Shown here: positions 15,143 to 22,369 of the stretch, piece by piece
How the letters are laid out: every line of letters starts with the position of its first letter
Numbering within the stretch: position 1 is the stretch's first letter
Origin: CAIMMJ01 sp037131955
GTDB taxonomy: Bacteria; Bacteroidota; Bacteroidia; UBA4408
DNA length: 26,963 nucleotides
Reading direction: 5' to 3'
Assembly: GCA_037131955.1 (NCBI GenBank)
Contig: JBAXQC010000038.1
Span: forward strand, 1 to 26,963
Position numbers and translations under genes: made by a program
The notes under the pieces: model-generated
The model's input: only the letters and a program-made list of their open reading frames with translations
The model's database searches: none
Told to the model about the DNA's origin: nothing

Positions 15143-16186
15143 TTATTCTTTCGCAGATTGTTCTGCAATTAGTTTTTCTAATTCGTTTATCTTTTGATTT
15201 ATTTCTGGGAATTTTCTAAAAAGAATATAACTTCTTTTGTATTCGCCAATAGAAAATGCAGGAGAGCCCTGAAAAATTTCTCCTTCTTTGGTTATGCTGT
15301 TTCCAATTCCGCTTTGTGCTGCAATTTTAACACCATTGGCAATGGTTAAATGTCCTACTATTCCTACTTGTCCACCAATCATGCAGTTTGCTCCAATTTT
15401 TGTAGAACCTGCAATTCCCGATTGTGCAGCTATAACTGTATTTTCGCCTATTTCCACATTGTGTGCAACTTGAATTAAATTGTCAAGTTTAACGCCCTTT
15501 CTTATTATGGTAGAACCCAATGTTGCCCTGTCTATGGTAGTGCTTGCACCTACTTCTACATGGTCTTCAATAACTACGTTTCCTATTTGAGGCACTTTAT
15601 TGTAATTTCCTTCACTGTTTGGTGCAAAACCAAAGCCGTCGCCACCAATTATTACACCCGAATGCAAAGTAACATGGTTGCCTACTTTGCAATCGCTATA
15701 AATTTTTACTCCTGAAAAAAGTGTGCAATTAGTTCCAATCACAGCATTGTCGCCGATAAAGGATTGAGGAAAAACTTTGGTATTATCGCCAATAATTGCA
15801 TTATCGCCAATATATGCAAATGCACCAATGTAAACATTGTGGCCAATTTTTGCAGTAGCTGAAATAAAACTTGGTTGTTCTATTCCTGTTTTGTTATTCT
15901 TTATTTGATTGTAAACTTCCAACAATTTTGCAAAAGCATGGTAAGCATTTTCAACCCTTATTAAGGTGGCAGCAATTTTGTTTTCTGGCACAAAATCGTT
16001 GTTCACAATAACTACCGAAGCTAATGTGGTGTATATGTGCTGTGCATAGGCAGGGTTAGATAAAAAACAAAGCGAGCCAACTCTACCTTCCTCTATTTTT
16101 GATAAAGTACTTACTTTTTCTTCACTATTTCCTTCAACTTTTCCACCAATTAAATCGGCAATGTTTTGTGCAGTAAATTCTAACAT
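15143..16186 (-). CDS. lpxD: UDP-3-O-(3-hydroxyacyl)glucosamine N-acyltransferase
   Basis: A 347-residue cytoplasmic trimeric acyltransferase. It adds the second hydroxyacyl chain, from ACP, to the 2-amino group after LpxC acts. The N-terminal uridine-binding domain (about 1-100) has FTAQNIADLIGG and SLCFLSNPAYAQH. Hexapeptide repeats of the left-handed beta-helix run from about 105 to 310, with GGDGFGFAP (181-189), TTIDRATLGST (217-227) and the catalytic His242 in QVAHNV. A helical tail ends the protein. The ATG at 16184-16186 was chosen over a TTG at 16213: it begins at the conserved N-terminus, and the probable promoter puts transcription start only about 7 nt upstream of that TTG. It is the first gene of the lpxD-lpxC/fabZ-lpxA-isomerase operon. 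Confidence 0.94.
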   Translation of the reverse strand: MLEFTAQNIADLIGGKVEGNSEEKVSTLSKIEEGRVGSLCFLSNPAYAQHIYTTLASVVIVNNDFVPENKIAATLIRVENAYHAFAKLLEVYNQIKNNKTGIEQPSFISATAKIGHNVYIGAFAYIGDNAIIGDNTKVFPQSFIGDNAVIGTNCTLFSGVKIYSDCKVGNHVTLHSGVIIGGDGFGFAPNSEGNYNKVPQIGNVVIEDHVEVGASTTIDRATLGSTIIRKGVKLDNLIQVAHNVEIGENTVIAAQSGIAGSTKIGANCMIGGQVGIVGHLTIANGVKIAAQSGIGNSITKEGEIFQGSPAFSIGEYKRSYILFRKFPEINQKINELEKLIAEQSAKE

Positions 16187-16226
16187 ATTAAATAACTCCG
16201 CTAAATTAAACAAGTATTTGATTATA

Positions 16227-16234
16227 CAAAACTA
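16227..16234 (-). promoter_or_regulatory. Probable -7 element for the lpxD operon
   Basis: Read on the minus strand the site is TAGTTTTG, a full match to the Bacteroidota TAnnTTTG -7 box. It would start transcription about 7 nt downstream and give a leader of roughly 33 nt before the lpxD ATG. A TTG-type -33 element at the expected distance is not seen, so this is a moderate call. Confidence 0.4.
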
Positions 16235-16340
16235 AAAAAATTGAACGTGTTTTTGTTTATAAATTATAAAAGGATAGAGTTTTGTTTGCTTAATAAGATT
16301 AATTTTTGGAATATTGTTTTTTTTAATCTCAATTTCAACT

Positions 16341-17348
16341 ATGAAAAAACTTTTATATTGTCTAACTTTTTTCACTGTTTCTGCATTAAGTGTATTTGCA
16401 TCTGACCTTTTCCCTTTTCAATCTAAGGGTAAATATGGATTTATCAATCAAAGCGGAAAAGTTGTGGTGGATCCAAGTTTTAATTTTGCCGAAAAATTTT
16501 CTGAAGGAATGGGCTTGGTAAAGAAAAATGGAAAGGTAGGATTTATTAACGAACAAGGCAAAGTTGCAATTGAGCCAACCTTTGATGACGGATATGGATT
16601 TGCAGAAGGCTTAGCTCCCGTAAGAAAAGGAAACGATTGGATGTTTATTGATAAATCTGGTAAAAAAGTGTTTAATGTAAAATGTGATTTTGCGTATAAA
16701 TTTTCTGAAGGATTAGCAAGAGTACAAATTGGCCCAAAGCTTGGTTACATTGATAAAACAGGGAAAATTAGTATTGAACCTAAATTTGAGTTTGCTTATG
16801 ATTTTTCAGAAGGTTTAGCCAGAATAAAAATGGGCAATATAAAAACTGCTAAATGGGGCTTCATAAACAAAGCAGGCGAAATTGTTATTAAACAACAATA
16901 CGACGATTGCTTTGATTTTAGGGAAGGTAAAGCAAATGTAAGAATTGGCTCCGAAGCTACCGGAAAATGGGGTTTTATTGATAAAACAGGAACAATGGTT
17001 ATTGAGGCGGAGTTTGACAGGGCTTTCTTTTTTTCTGATGGTTTAGCTTTGATTAGAGTAGGTGATTTTAAAAGTGGAAAATTTGGTTTTATTGACAAAA
17101 TGGGTAAAGTGGTAATTACCCCAAAGTTTTTTGGAGCGTTCTATTTTAAAGATGGAATGTCGTGTGTTAAACTAGATGATAAATCTAAATGGGGATTTAT
17201 TGATAAAACTGGTAAAATTACAATTGATTATCAATTTGAGTTTCCTGTAGAGTTTGAAAATGGACTGGCCTACATAAAAAAGGGCAGCATGAAAAGCGGT
17301 CAAACGGGTTACATTGATAAAAAAGGAAGTTTTATTTGGAAAGAATAG
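16341..17348 (+). CDS. Exported WG-repeat protein
   Basis: A 335-residue protein with an N-terminal signal peptide (MKKLLYCLTFFTVSALSVFA, then S-D-L-F-P-F), so it is probably periplasmic or surface-exposed. Nearly all the rest is made of WG repeats of about 35 residues. The repeat heads read GKYGFINQSGK, GKVGFINEQGK, NDWMFIDKSGK, PKLGYIDKTGK, AKWGFINKAGE, GKWGFIDKTGT, GKFGFIDKMGK, SKWGFIDKTGK and GQTGYIDKKGS. That is eight full repeats and a ninth that is cut short at the C-terminus. Each is followed by an F-x-x-A-x-x-F-x-(E/D)-G-x-A phrase. The molecular role of WG repeats is not settled; binding or scaffolding is a guess. The ATG at 16341 was chosen because the signal peptide begins there. 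It is divergent from lpxD with 154 nt between them, and no clear terminator follows. Confidence 0.88.
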   Translation: MKKLLYCLTFFTVSALSVFASDLFPFQSKGKYGFINQSGKVVVDPSFNFAEKFSEGMGLVKKNGKVGFINEQGKVAIEPTFDDGYGFAEGLAPVRKGNDWMFIDKSGKKVFNVKCDFAYKFSEGLARVQIGPKLGYIDKTGKISIEPKFEFAYDFSEGLARIKMGNIKTAKWGFINKAGEIVIKQQYDDCFDFREGKANVRIGSEATGKWGFIDKTGTMVIEAEFDRAFFFSDGLALIRVGDFKSGKFGFIDKMGKVVITPKFFGAFYFKDGMSCVKLDDKSKWGFIDKTGKITIDYQFEFPVEFENGLAYIKKGSMKSGQTGYIDKKGSFIWKE

Positions 17349-17586
17349 TTTTTTGTCTTTTCCCCTAAAAAATAAAAACTCAACGTATTTTAATCATTCT
17401 TTTGTTCAAAGCACTCTTTTCTATATTGCCGAATTCAATTTTTAATAGAACAATTCAGCCCATAAAAAAATCATTAGTTAAAACTTCTATTTAAAATCGT
17501 TCAAAATAACTTATTTTACAAGTTAATTGACAAATAAATGACAATTGTTGTAACACATCAAAGACATTTGTACTAAACAAAGTAAA

Positions 17587-18804
17587 TTGAAAAAGTTCCA
17601 CGTTGTAGCATATACTTTTAAAACATTAGATTTTCAATTAATAGGACAATTAAATACACCTCAAGATCAGTGGGAATATTTGTTGCCAGCTCTAAAAGAG
17701 AACTTAAACGCCGATGAACTAATGATGATTTCTACTTGTAACAGAGTAGAGTTTTTAGTGGTGAGCAATCAGCAACCTTGTCCGTTTAAATTATTAAATT
17801 TTTATAAACCAAACTTATCAAAAGAAACCATTGGTGCAATTGCCTCAAAAGCCGAATTATTTTCTGGCAAAATTGCAGTTGAACATTTATTTAGGCTCGC
17901 TTCCTCTTTAGATTCAATGGTGGTTGGCGAAAGAGAAATTATTACCCAAGTTAGAGAGTCTTACGAAAAATGCAATTTTATTGGTGTAACAGGAGATTCT
18001 ATACGTTTAGCGATAAAACAAACTATAGAAACTGCCAAAAGAATATTTTCCGAAACAAATATATCAACAAAACAAGTATCCGTTGTTTCATTGGCCTTTC
18101 AGAGTTTAATAGAAAAAAAGCCATCTATAGATTCACGAATTGTAATGGTAGGTGCCGGAGTAACAAATACAAATATGCTCAGGTTTTTAAGTAAAAATAA
18201 TTTTAAAAACGTAAGCATTTTCAACAGAACTTTAGAAAAAGCAGAAGCGCTGGCCACAGAATTTTCTTACTCGCCTCATCCATTAGAAAACCTAAAAAGC
18301 TGGACACACGGGTTTGATGTATTAATTACTTGCACAAATTCTGATTCTCCGGTTATTACTTCGGAAATTTATTCTGCTCTAAACAAGAACGAGAATTCCA
18401 CTAAAATTGTTGTGGACCTTTCTTTGCCCAACGACATTGAAGATTCATTGATCAATGCTAATCTTTTTGAATACATACATTTTAATCAACTTAAACAAAA
18501 ATCAGAAGAAAATCTTTTGTACCGCCAAAATGAAATTAGCAAGTGCGAAAAAATAATTGAAGAATGCCTTGCCCAAAGTAAAGAGATTTTTAAAATTAGA
18601 GAAGTTGAAATTGCAATGCAAGAAATTCCAAGGCTAGTAAAAGAAATTAAAGAAAATGCATTGTCACTTGTTTTTGCAAAAGACCTTGCAAAACTAGATT
18701 CAGAATCTAGAGATGTAGTTGAGAAGATTATGGAATATGTAGAGAAAAAATATATTTCTTTACCCATTAAAAAGGCCAAAGAAATTTTACTCGAAAAAGT
18801 TTGA
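17587..18804 (+). CDS. hemA: Glutamyl-tRNA reductase
   Basis: A 405-residue NADPH-dependent enzyme that reduces glutamate on tRNA-Glu to glutamate-1-semialdehyde, the entry point of the C5 tetrapyrrole pathway. The catalytic cysteine is Cys51 in ISTCNRVEF. His100 in AVEHLFRLASSLDSMVVGE matches the conserved active-site His, and both positions are within one residue of E. coli numbering. The NADPH-binding loop VMVGAG is at about 186-191, with NRTLEKAE after it, and a helical dimerisation domain fills the C-terminus. The start must be TTG at 17587-17589: upstream in frame there is a stop at 17551-17553 and no ATG between. The last codons overlap the next gene by 4 nt. The 238-nt region upstream shows no clean promoter or terminator. 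Confidence 0.95.
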   Translation: MKKFHVVAYTFKTLDFQLIGQLNTPQDQWEYLLPALKENLNADELMMISTCNRVEFLVVSNQQPCPFKLLNFYKPNLSKETIGAIASKAELFSGKIAVEHLFRLASSLDSMVVGEREIITQVRESYEKCNFIGVTGDSIRLAIKQTIETAKRIFSETNISTKQVSVVSLAFQSLIEKKPSIDSRIVMVGAGVTNTNMLRFLSKNNFKNVSIFNRTLEKAEALATEFSYSPHPLENLKSWTHGFDVLITCTNSDSPVITSEIYSALNKNENSTKIVVDLSLPNDIEDSLINANLFEYIHFNQLKQKSEENLLYRQNEISKCEKIIEECLAQSKEIFKIREVEIAMQEIPRLVKEIKENALSLVFAKDLAKLDSESRDVVEKIMEYVEKKYISLPIKKAKEILLEKV

Positions 18805-20375
18805 ACACAAAAAAATTAATTATAGGTTCTAGAGGCAGCGACCTTGCACTTTGGCAAGCAAATTATGTACAAAGTCAATTGCAAAAATTGGGCTGCGAAA
18901 CCGAAATTAAAATCATAAAAACACAAGGTGACATTATTCAAAACTTAAACTTTGATAAACTCGAAGGAAAAGGTTTTTTTACCAAGGAAATTGAAGATGC
19001 CTTACTCAAAAATGAAATAGATTTAGCCATACATTCGCACAAAGATTTGCCCACAGAAAATACAACGGGGCTTACCATTGCTGCTGTTTCTGAAAGAGAA
19101 CAAGCCATAGATTGTATTTTTATTCATCCACTAAAAGTAGATTTGTCTGAGCCCCTTGGAATAAAAAAAGGTTCTGTAATTGCAACCTCAAGTGCCAGAA
19201 GAAAGTCTCAAATTAAAATGCTGCAAAGCAATCTAGTAATCAAAGATATTCGCGGAAACGTTCCAACCAGGTTAAATAAAGTAAGAACAAATAATTATGA
19301 TGCTGTTGTTTTGGCAATAGCAGGGGTTAAAAGACTTCAACTCAATACGTCCGATTTATTTTCCAGACCATTAACAGTAGACGAGCTTGTTCCTGCTCCT
19401 GCTCAAGGCGTACTTGCTATTCAAACCAGAGAAAATGATGTTCAACTAATTCAGCTGCTATCTAAAATAAACAACATAGAAGTACAAGATTTAATTGCTA
19501 TTGAACGAGGAATATTAAATAGGTTTGATGGAGGATGCCAATTGCCACTTGGTGCAATGGCAATAAAAACTAATGATTTAGTTCAGGTAAAAATTTCTAA
19601 GGCAAACTCATGGAACAAATCACCAATGAGGTTTTATTATGAGTCTAAGGTAGATACAAATTTGGTGGATAGTATTGTTGAGAATATAAAATCGTTTATG
19701 CCCAAAAGTGTTTTTGTTTCAACTTCTAACAACAATTTAATTGCAGTTCAAAATTCTTTGCAGGACAATGGTTTTACGTTTAAATTTTCTTCCCTAATAA
19801 ATATTGTTCCTAATAAAAAAATTGAAATAGAAAAAACAGATTGGATTTTTTTTAGTAGTAAAAAAGCAGTTCAAATATACAATGAAGTTTATGGAAAACC
19901 GAGTTCAAAAATAGCTGCAATTGGCGCAGCAACAGCACTAAAAGCAGTGGAGGTGTTTGGAGTGTGCGATTTTTCGGGCAATGACAAAAGCCCCGAACAA
20001 GTTGCAAAACTATTTGAACAAGAGCACCATCCTTTATCTGTATTGTTTCCGGTTTCGAACAAAACAAAAGATACCGTTTTTAATTCATTTTCTGATTCAG
20101 TTAAAATAGGGAAATTTGCATTGTATGAAACTACAGCATTGCTAGACGTAGAAAAAATAGAAAATGAAATTGTGGTTTTCACAAGTCCATCAAACTTCAA
20201 AAGCTATATAAATCAACATGGTTTTTTGCCGCACCAAAAACTTATAGCATTTGGCAAAACAACTGCAAAAGAAATGGAAAACAGCGGAATTACAAACTAT
20301 TTTGTTTGTCATAAAAATACACCAATAGCACTTCTCGAAAAAATTTATTCAATTTGTACCAATGGATATAACTAA
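18801..20375 (+). CDS. hemCD: Fused porphobilinogen deaminase / uroporphyrinogen-III synthase
   Basis: A 524-residue single-frame fusion. Residues 1-~300 are HemC, which joins four porphobilinogens into hydroxymethylbilane. It shows IIGSRGSDLALWQA (7-20), HSHKDLP (79-84, with the catalytic Asp82), SSARRKSQ (130-137), VPAPAQGVLAIQ (197-208) and GGCQLPLGA (244-252), where Cys246 carries the dipyrromethane cofactor. Residues ~303-524 are HemD, which closes the ring with inversion of ring D. They show VFVSTS, WIFFSSKKAV, AAIGAATALKA and VVFTSPSNF, the low-similarity but recognisable HemD pattern; the domain is slightly shorter than many stand-alone HemD proteins. The TTG start at 18801 overlaps the hemA TGA as TTGA, a pattern that suits translational coupling. 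The end overlaps hemB by 14 nt. No ATG lies near the start. Confidence 0.93.
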   Translation: MNTKKLIIGSRGSDLALWQANYVQSQLQKLGCETEIKIIKTQGDIIQNLNFDKLEGKGFFTKEIEDALLKNEIDLAIHSHKDLPTENTTGLTIAAVSEREQAIDCIFIHPLKVDLSEPLGIKKGSVIATSSARRKSQIKMLQSNLVIKDIRGNVPTRLNKVRTNNYDAVVLAIAGVKRLQLNTSDLFSRPLTVDELVPAPAQGVLAIQTRENDVQLIQLLSKINNIEVQDLIAIERGILNRFDGGCQLPLGAMAIKTNDLVQVKISKANSWNKSPMRFYYESKVDTNLVDSIVENIKSFMPKSVFVSTSNNNLIAVQNSLQDNGFTFKFSSLINIVPNKKIEIEKTDWIFFSSKKAVQIYNEVYGKPSSKIAAIGAATALKAVEVFGVCDFSGNDKSPEQVAKLFEQEHHPLSVLFPVSNKTKDTVFNSFSDSVKIGKFALYETTALLDVEKIENEIVVFTSPSNFKSYINQHGFLPHQKLIAFGKTTAKEMENSGITNYFVCHKNTPIALLEKIYSICTNGYN

Positions 20376-21336
20376 TAGACCACGCAGAAATAGAAAAAAT
20401 CCAATAATTCGCGAAATGGTGGCAGAGATCCGCTTGCACAAAGACATGCTGGTATATCCAGTTTTTGCAATGCCAGGTAAAAATATAATAAAAGAAATTT
20501 CCTCCATGCCAGGTATTTTTAATTACTCGGTAGACGAATTGATTAAACATACTGAAAAGTCTTTGAAATTAGGGGTAAATAAACTTCTGATTTTTGGAGT
20601 TGGAGAAGAAAAATCTGAAAATGCCATATCTAGCCATCAACAAAATTCGATAGTTTCAACAGCAATTTCTGAATTAAAAAAAGAATTTAAAGACGATATT
20701 TTCTTAATTTCTGATGTATGTTTATGTGCCTACACAATTCACGGACATTGTGGAGTACTAGAAAATGGGTATGTAAAAAACGATGAATCCGTAGATATTT
20801 TAACTAAAATGGCACTTTCACATGCAAGAGCAGGAGTGGATATGGTTGCACCTTCGGATATGATGGATGGCAGGGTAGGGGCTATCAGAAATTTGATGGA
20901 TTCAAATGGTTTTACAGAAACAGGTGTGATGTCTTATTCCATAAAATATGCATCAGCTTATTATGGACCCTTTAGAGAAGCAGCAGATTCTTCGCCACAA
21001 GCCGGAGATAGAAAGGCTTACCAAATGGATTATAGAAATTCATTGGAGGCAATGCAAGAGGCAATCCTAGACGAGAACGAAGGTGCCGATATATTAATGG
21101 TAAAACCCGCCTTAGCGTATTTAGATATAATTAAGCAATTAAAATTAAACACCAATTTACCCATTGCTTGTTATAACGTTTCTGGAGAGTATTCAATGGT
21201 TAAGGCAGCCGCATTAAAAGGTTGGATTGACGAAGGAAAAATAGTGAGAGAAAACCTTACTGCTTTTGCTAGGGCCGGAGCAAACATAATAATTACCTAC
21301 CATGCCTTGGATGCACTGGAAAATAATTGGCTATAA
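20362..21336 (+). CDS. hemB: Delta-aminolevulinic acid dehydratase (porphobilinogen synthase)
   Basis: A 324-residue cytoplasmic enzyme that condenses two 5-aminolevulinates to porphobilinogen. Landmarks: RPRRNRKNPIIREM near the N-terminus, a zinc-type cysteine cluster DVCLCAYTIHGHCG with Cys120, Cys122 and Cys130, APSDMMDGRVGAIR (163-176), and the two active-site lysines Lys195 (YSIKYASAYYGPF) and Lys248 (ILMVKPALAY), close to E. coli positions 195 and 247. The cysteine set indicates a zinc-dependent rather than magnesium-only form (family knowledge). The ATG at 20362 lies inside the end of hemCD. It stops only 2 nt from the stop of the convergent small gene, with no hairpin terminator visible between them. 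Confidence 0.97.
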   Translation: MDITNRPRRNRKNPIIREMVAEIRLHKDMLVYPVFAMPGKNIIKEISSMPGIFNYSVDELIKHTEKSLKLGVNKLLIFGVGEEKSENAISSHQQNSIVSTAISELKKEFKDDIFLISDVCLCAYTIHGHCGVLENGYVKNDESVDILTKMALSHARAGVDMVAPSDMMDGRVGAIRNLMDSNGFTETGVMSYSIKYASAYYGPFREAADSSPQAGDRKAYQMDYRNSLEAMQEAILDENEGADILMVKPALAYLDIIKQLKLNTNLPIACYNVSGEYSMVKAAALKGWIDEGKIVRENLTAFARAGANIIITYHALDALENNWL

Positions 21337-21338
21337 AT

Positions 21339-21683
21339 TTAAATTTGTTTTTTTGGAGTTCTGGTGAATGCTTGAGGCTTTGTATCTTTACCACCCCTAA
21401 ATGCCAGCCACATTGCTAATAATACCACACCAATAACCAATGCAATCATTAACAATGATTGCTTGGTGTTTTTGTCTTCACCAGCTGCCTTTTTTAATTC
21501 AGTAAAAACTGATTTCTGGGCAGAGTTTAAAGCTGAAGTATCTGCATTAGATACTTGATCTTGAGCATTTACATTACCAATAAGGCAAGAAGCTTTATCT
21601 AAACTAATAACATTAAGAAACGCAAAGAAAACGAGGAAAAAAAACGATTTTAAATATATATTTGTTTTCATAAAGATTTTCAT
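21339..21683 (-). CDS. Small two-segment membrane or exported protein, unrecognised
   Basis: 114 residues, or 110 if the second ATG (at 21669-21671) is used. I do not recognise the family. The N-terminus is basic and then hydrophobic (SFFFLVFFAFLNVI at about 14-27), resembling a signal peptide or first membrane segment. A polar stretch of about 45 residues rich in S, A, D, K and Q follows, then a clear membrane helix (LLMIALVIGVVLLAMWLAF, about 77-95) and a basic tail ending TPKKQI. The likely topology is outside loop, inside tail. No lipobox was seen. It has its own good promoter upstream, which supports it being a real gene. It converges on hemB with 2 nt between stops. Confidence 0.7.
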   Translation of the reverse strand: MKIFMKTNIYLKSFFFLVFFAFLNVISLDKASCLIGNVNAQDQVSNADTSALNSAQKSVFTELKKAAGEDKNTKQSLLMIALVIGVVLLAMWLAFRGGKDTKPQAFTRTPKKQI

Positions 21684-21722
21684 AAAAATTGTTTTGGTCG
21701 TTAATTTTTATAGGTTTAAATT

Positions 21723-21755
21723 CAAAAGTAAGCATTTTGTTCTTTATAAAGCAAA
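21723..21755 (-). promoter_or_regulatory. Bacteroidota-type promoter for the small membrane protein
   Basis: Read on the minus strand: TTTG (21752-21755), a 21-nt spacer, and TACTTTTG (21723-21730), a full TAnnTTTG -7 box. Transcription would begin about 21716, roughly 33-45 nt before the two possible start codons. Confidence 0.65.
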
Positions 21756-21821
21756 TTTTTTTTTAAAAAATTACTTTATCATCAATTATTTTTAAAACTT
21801 CAAAGAATATTGAGCTCATAT

Positions 21822-21852
21822 TTTGCGAATTAAAAAAAAAAATCTACTTTTG
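21822..21852 (+). promoter_or_regulatory. Bacteroidota-type promoter for rimP-nusA-infB
   Basis: TTTG at 21822-21825, a 19-nt A-rich spacer, then TACTTTTG at 21845-21852, matching the -33 TTTG / -7 TAnnTTTG consensus. Transcription would begin near 21858-21860, about 22 nt before the leader hairpin and 56-58 nt before the rimP start. Confidence 0.75.
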
Positions 21853-21881
21853 CGTCGATTATTAAAAAAGAAAGGAATTTA

Positions 21882-21903
21882 GGGGACAAACGTCCCCTTT
21901 TTT
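21882..21903 (+). terminator. Terminator-like hairpin in the rimP leader (possible attenuator)
   Basis: GGGGAC (21882-21887), tetraloop AAAC, GTCCCC (21892-21897), then six T. The six pairs are GC-rich in an AT-rich surround. It sits between the promoter and the TTG start of rimP, so as drawn it would end transcription before the operon. This suggests controlled read-through. The mechanism (for example autoregulation by NusA, the second gene) is inference. Confidence 0.65.
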
Positions 21904-21915
21904 ATTAAACAAGAT

Positions 21916-22368
21916 TTGATAAACAAGGATAAAATAATTCAGTTAGCAGATGTCTTTTTCTCAGAAAGGCCTGACGTCTTTTTAGTTGATTTGAAAATAG
22001 GAGTGGGAAATCAAATCAACATTAAAATAGACGGAGATAATGGAGTGCTTATTGCTGATTGTGTAGATTTGAGCAGGCAAATAGAACACAATTTAGACAG
22101 AGAAATAGAGGACTTCTCTTTAGAGGTTGCTTCTGCTGGTATAGATACTCCCCTAAAATTTCCAAGGCAATATCTAAAGAATATTGGAAGAGACTTAAAA
22201 GTGGTATTAATTGATGGAACAGAACTAAAAGGTAAAATTTGTGCCAGCAACGAACACAGTGTAACGTTAGAGGTCATTAAAAAAGTAAAAACAAAAAAAG
22301 TTAAAGAAGAAGTTCAAATAAGTTTTAACAAAATAAAAGAGTCTAAAATAACCATTTCATTCAAATAA
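21916..22368 (+). CDS. rimP: Ribosome maturation factor RimP
   Basis: 150 residues, the usual family length. RimP binds free 30S subunits and aids their maturation. The N-terminal alpha/beta domain covers about 1-82, with NQINIKIDGDNGVLIADCVDLSR and the family signature VASAGIDTPLKFPRQY (71-86; most homologues have SPGxxRPL). An SH3-like C-terminal domain follows, with GRDLKVVLIDGTELKGKI and a basic KKVKTKKVKEE loop. The start is TTG at 21916-21918: the frame is closed by a TAG at 21880-21882, and no ATG lies between. It is the first gene of rimP-nusA-infB; only 1 nt separates it from nusA. Confidence 0.93.
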   Translation: MINKDKIIQLADVFFSERPDVFLVDLKIGVGNQINIKIDGDNGVLIADCVDLSRQIEHNLDREIEDFSLEVASAGIDTPLKFPRQYLKNIGRDLKVVLIDGTELKGKICASNEHSVTLEVIKKVKTKKVKEEVQISFNKIKESKITISFK

Positions 22369-22369
22369 A

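Noticed and set aside
15127..15168. Longer N-terminus for lpxC/fabZ (start at 15168)
   Set aside because: It would overlap the end of lpxD and adds 14 residues unlike LpxC; the ATG at 15126 starts at the conserved segment.
16187..16213. Longer N-terminus for lpxD from a TTG at 16213
   Set aside because: The ATG at 16186 matches the usual LpxD N-terminus, and the TTG is only about 7 nt from the predicted transcription start.
17349..17470. Terminator after the WG-repeat gene
   Set aside because: Only a weak mismatched inverted repeat (around 17429-17459) was found, without a T run after it.
17563..17570. GACATTTG as a -7 box for hemA
   Set aside because: The first base differs from TAnnTTTG, and the nearest TTG elements (17545-17550) are only 12-15 nt upstream, too close for the usual spacing.
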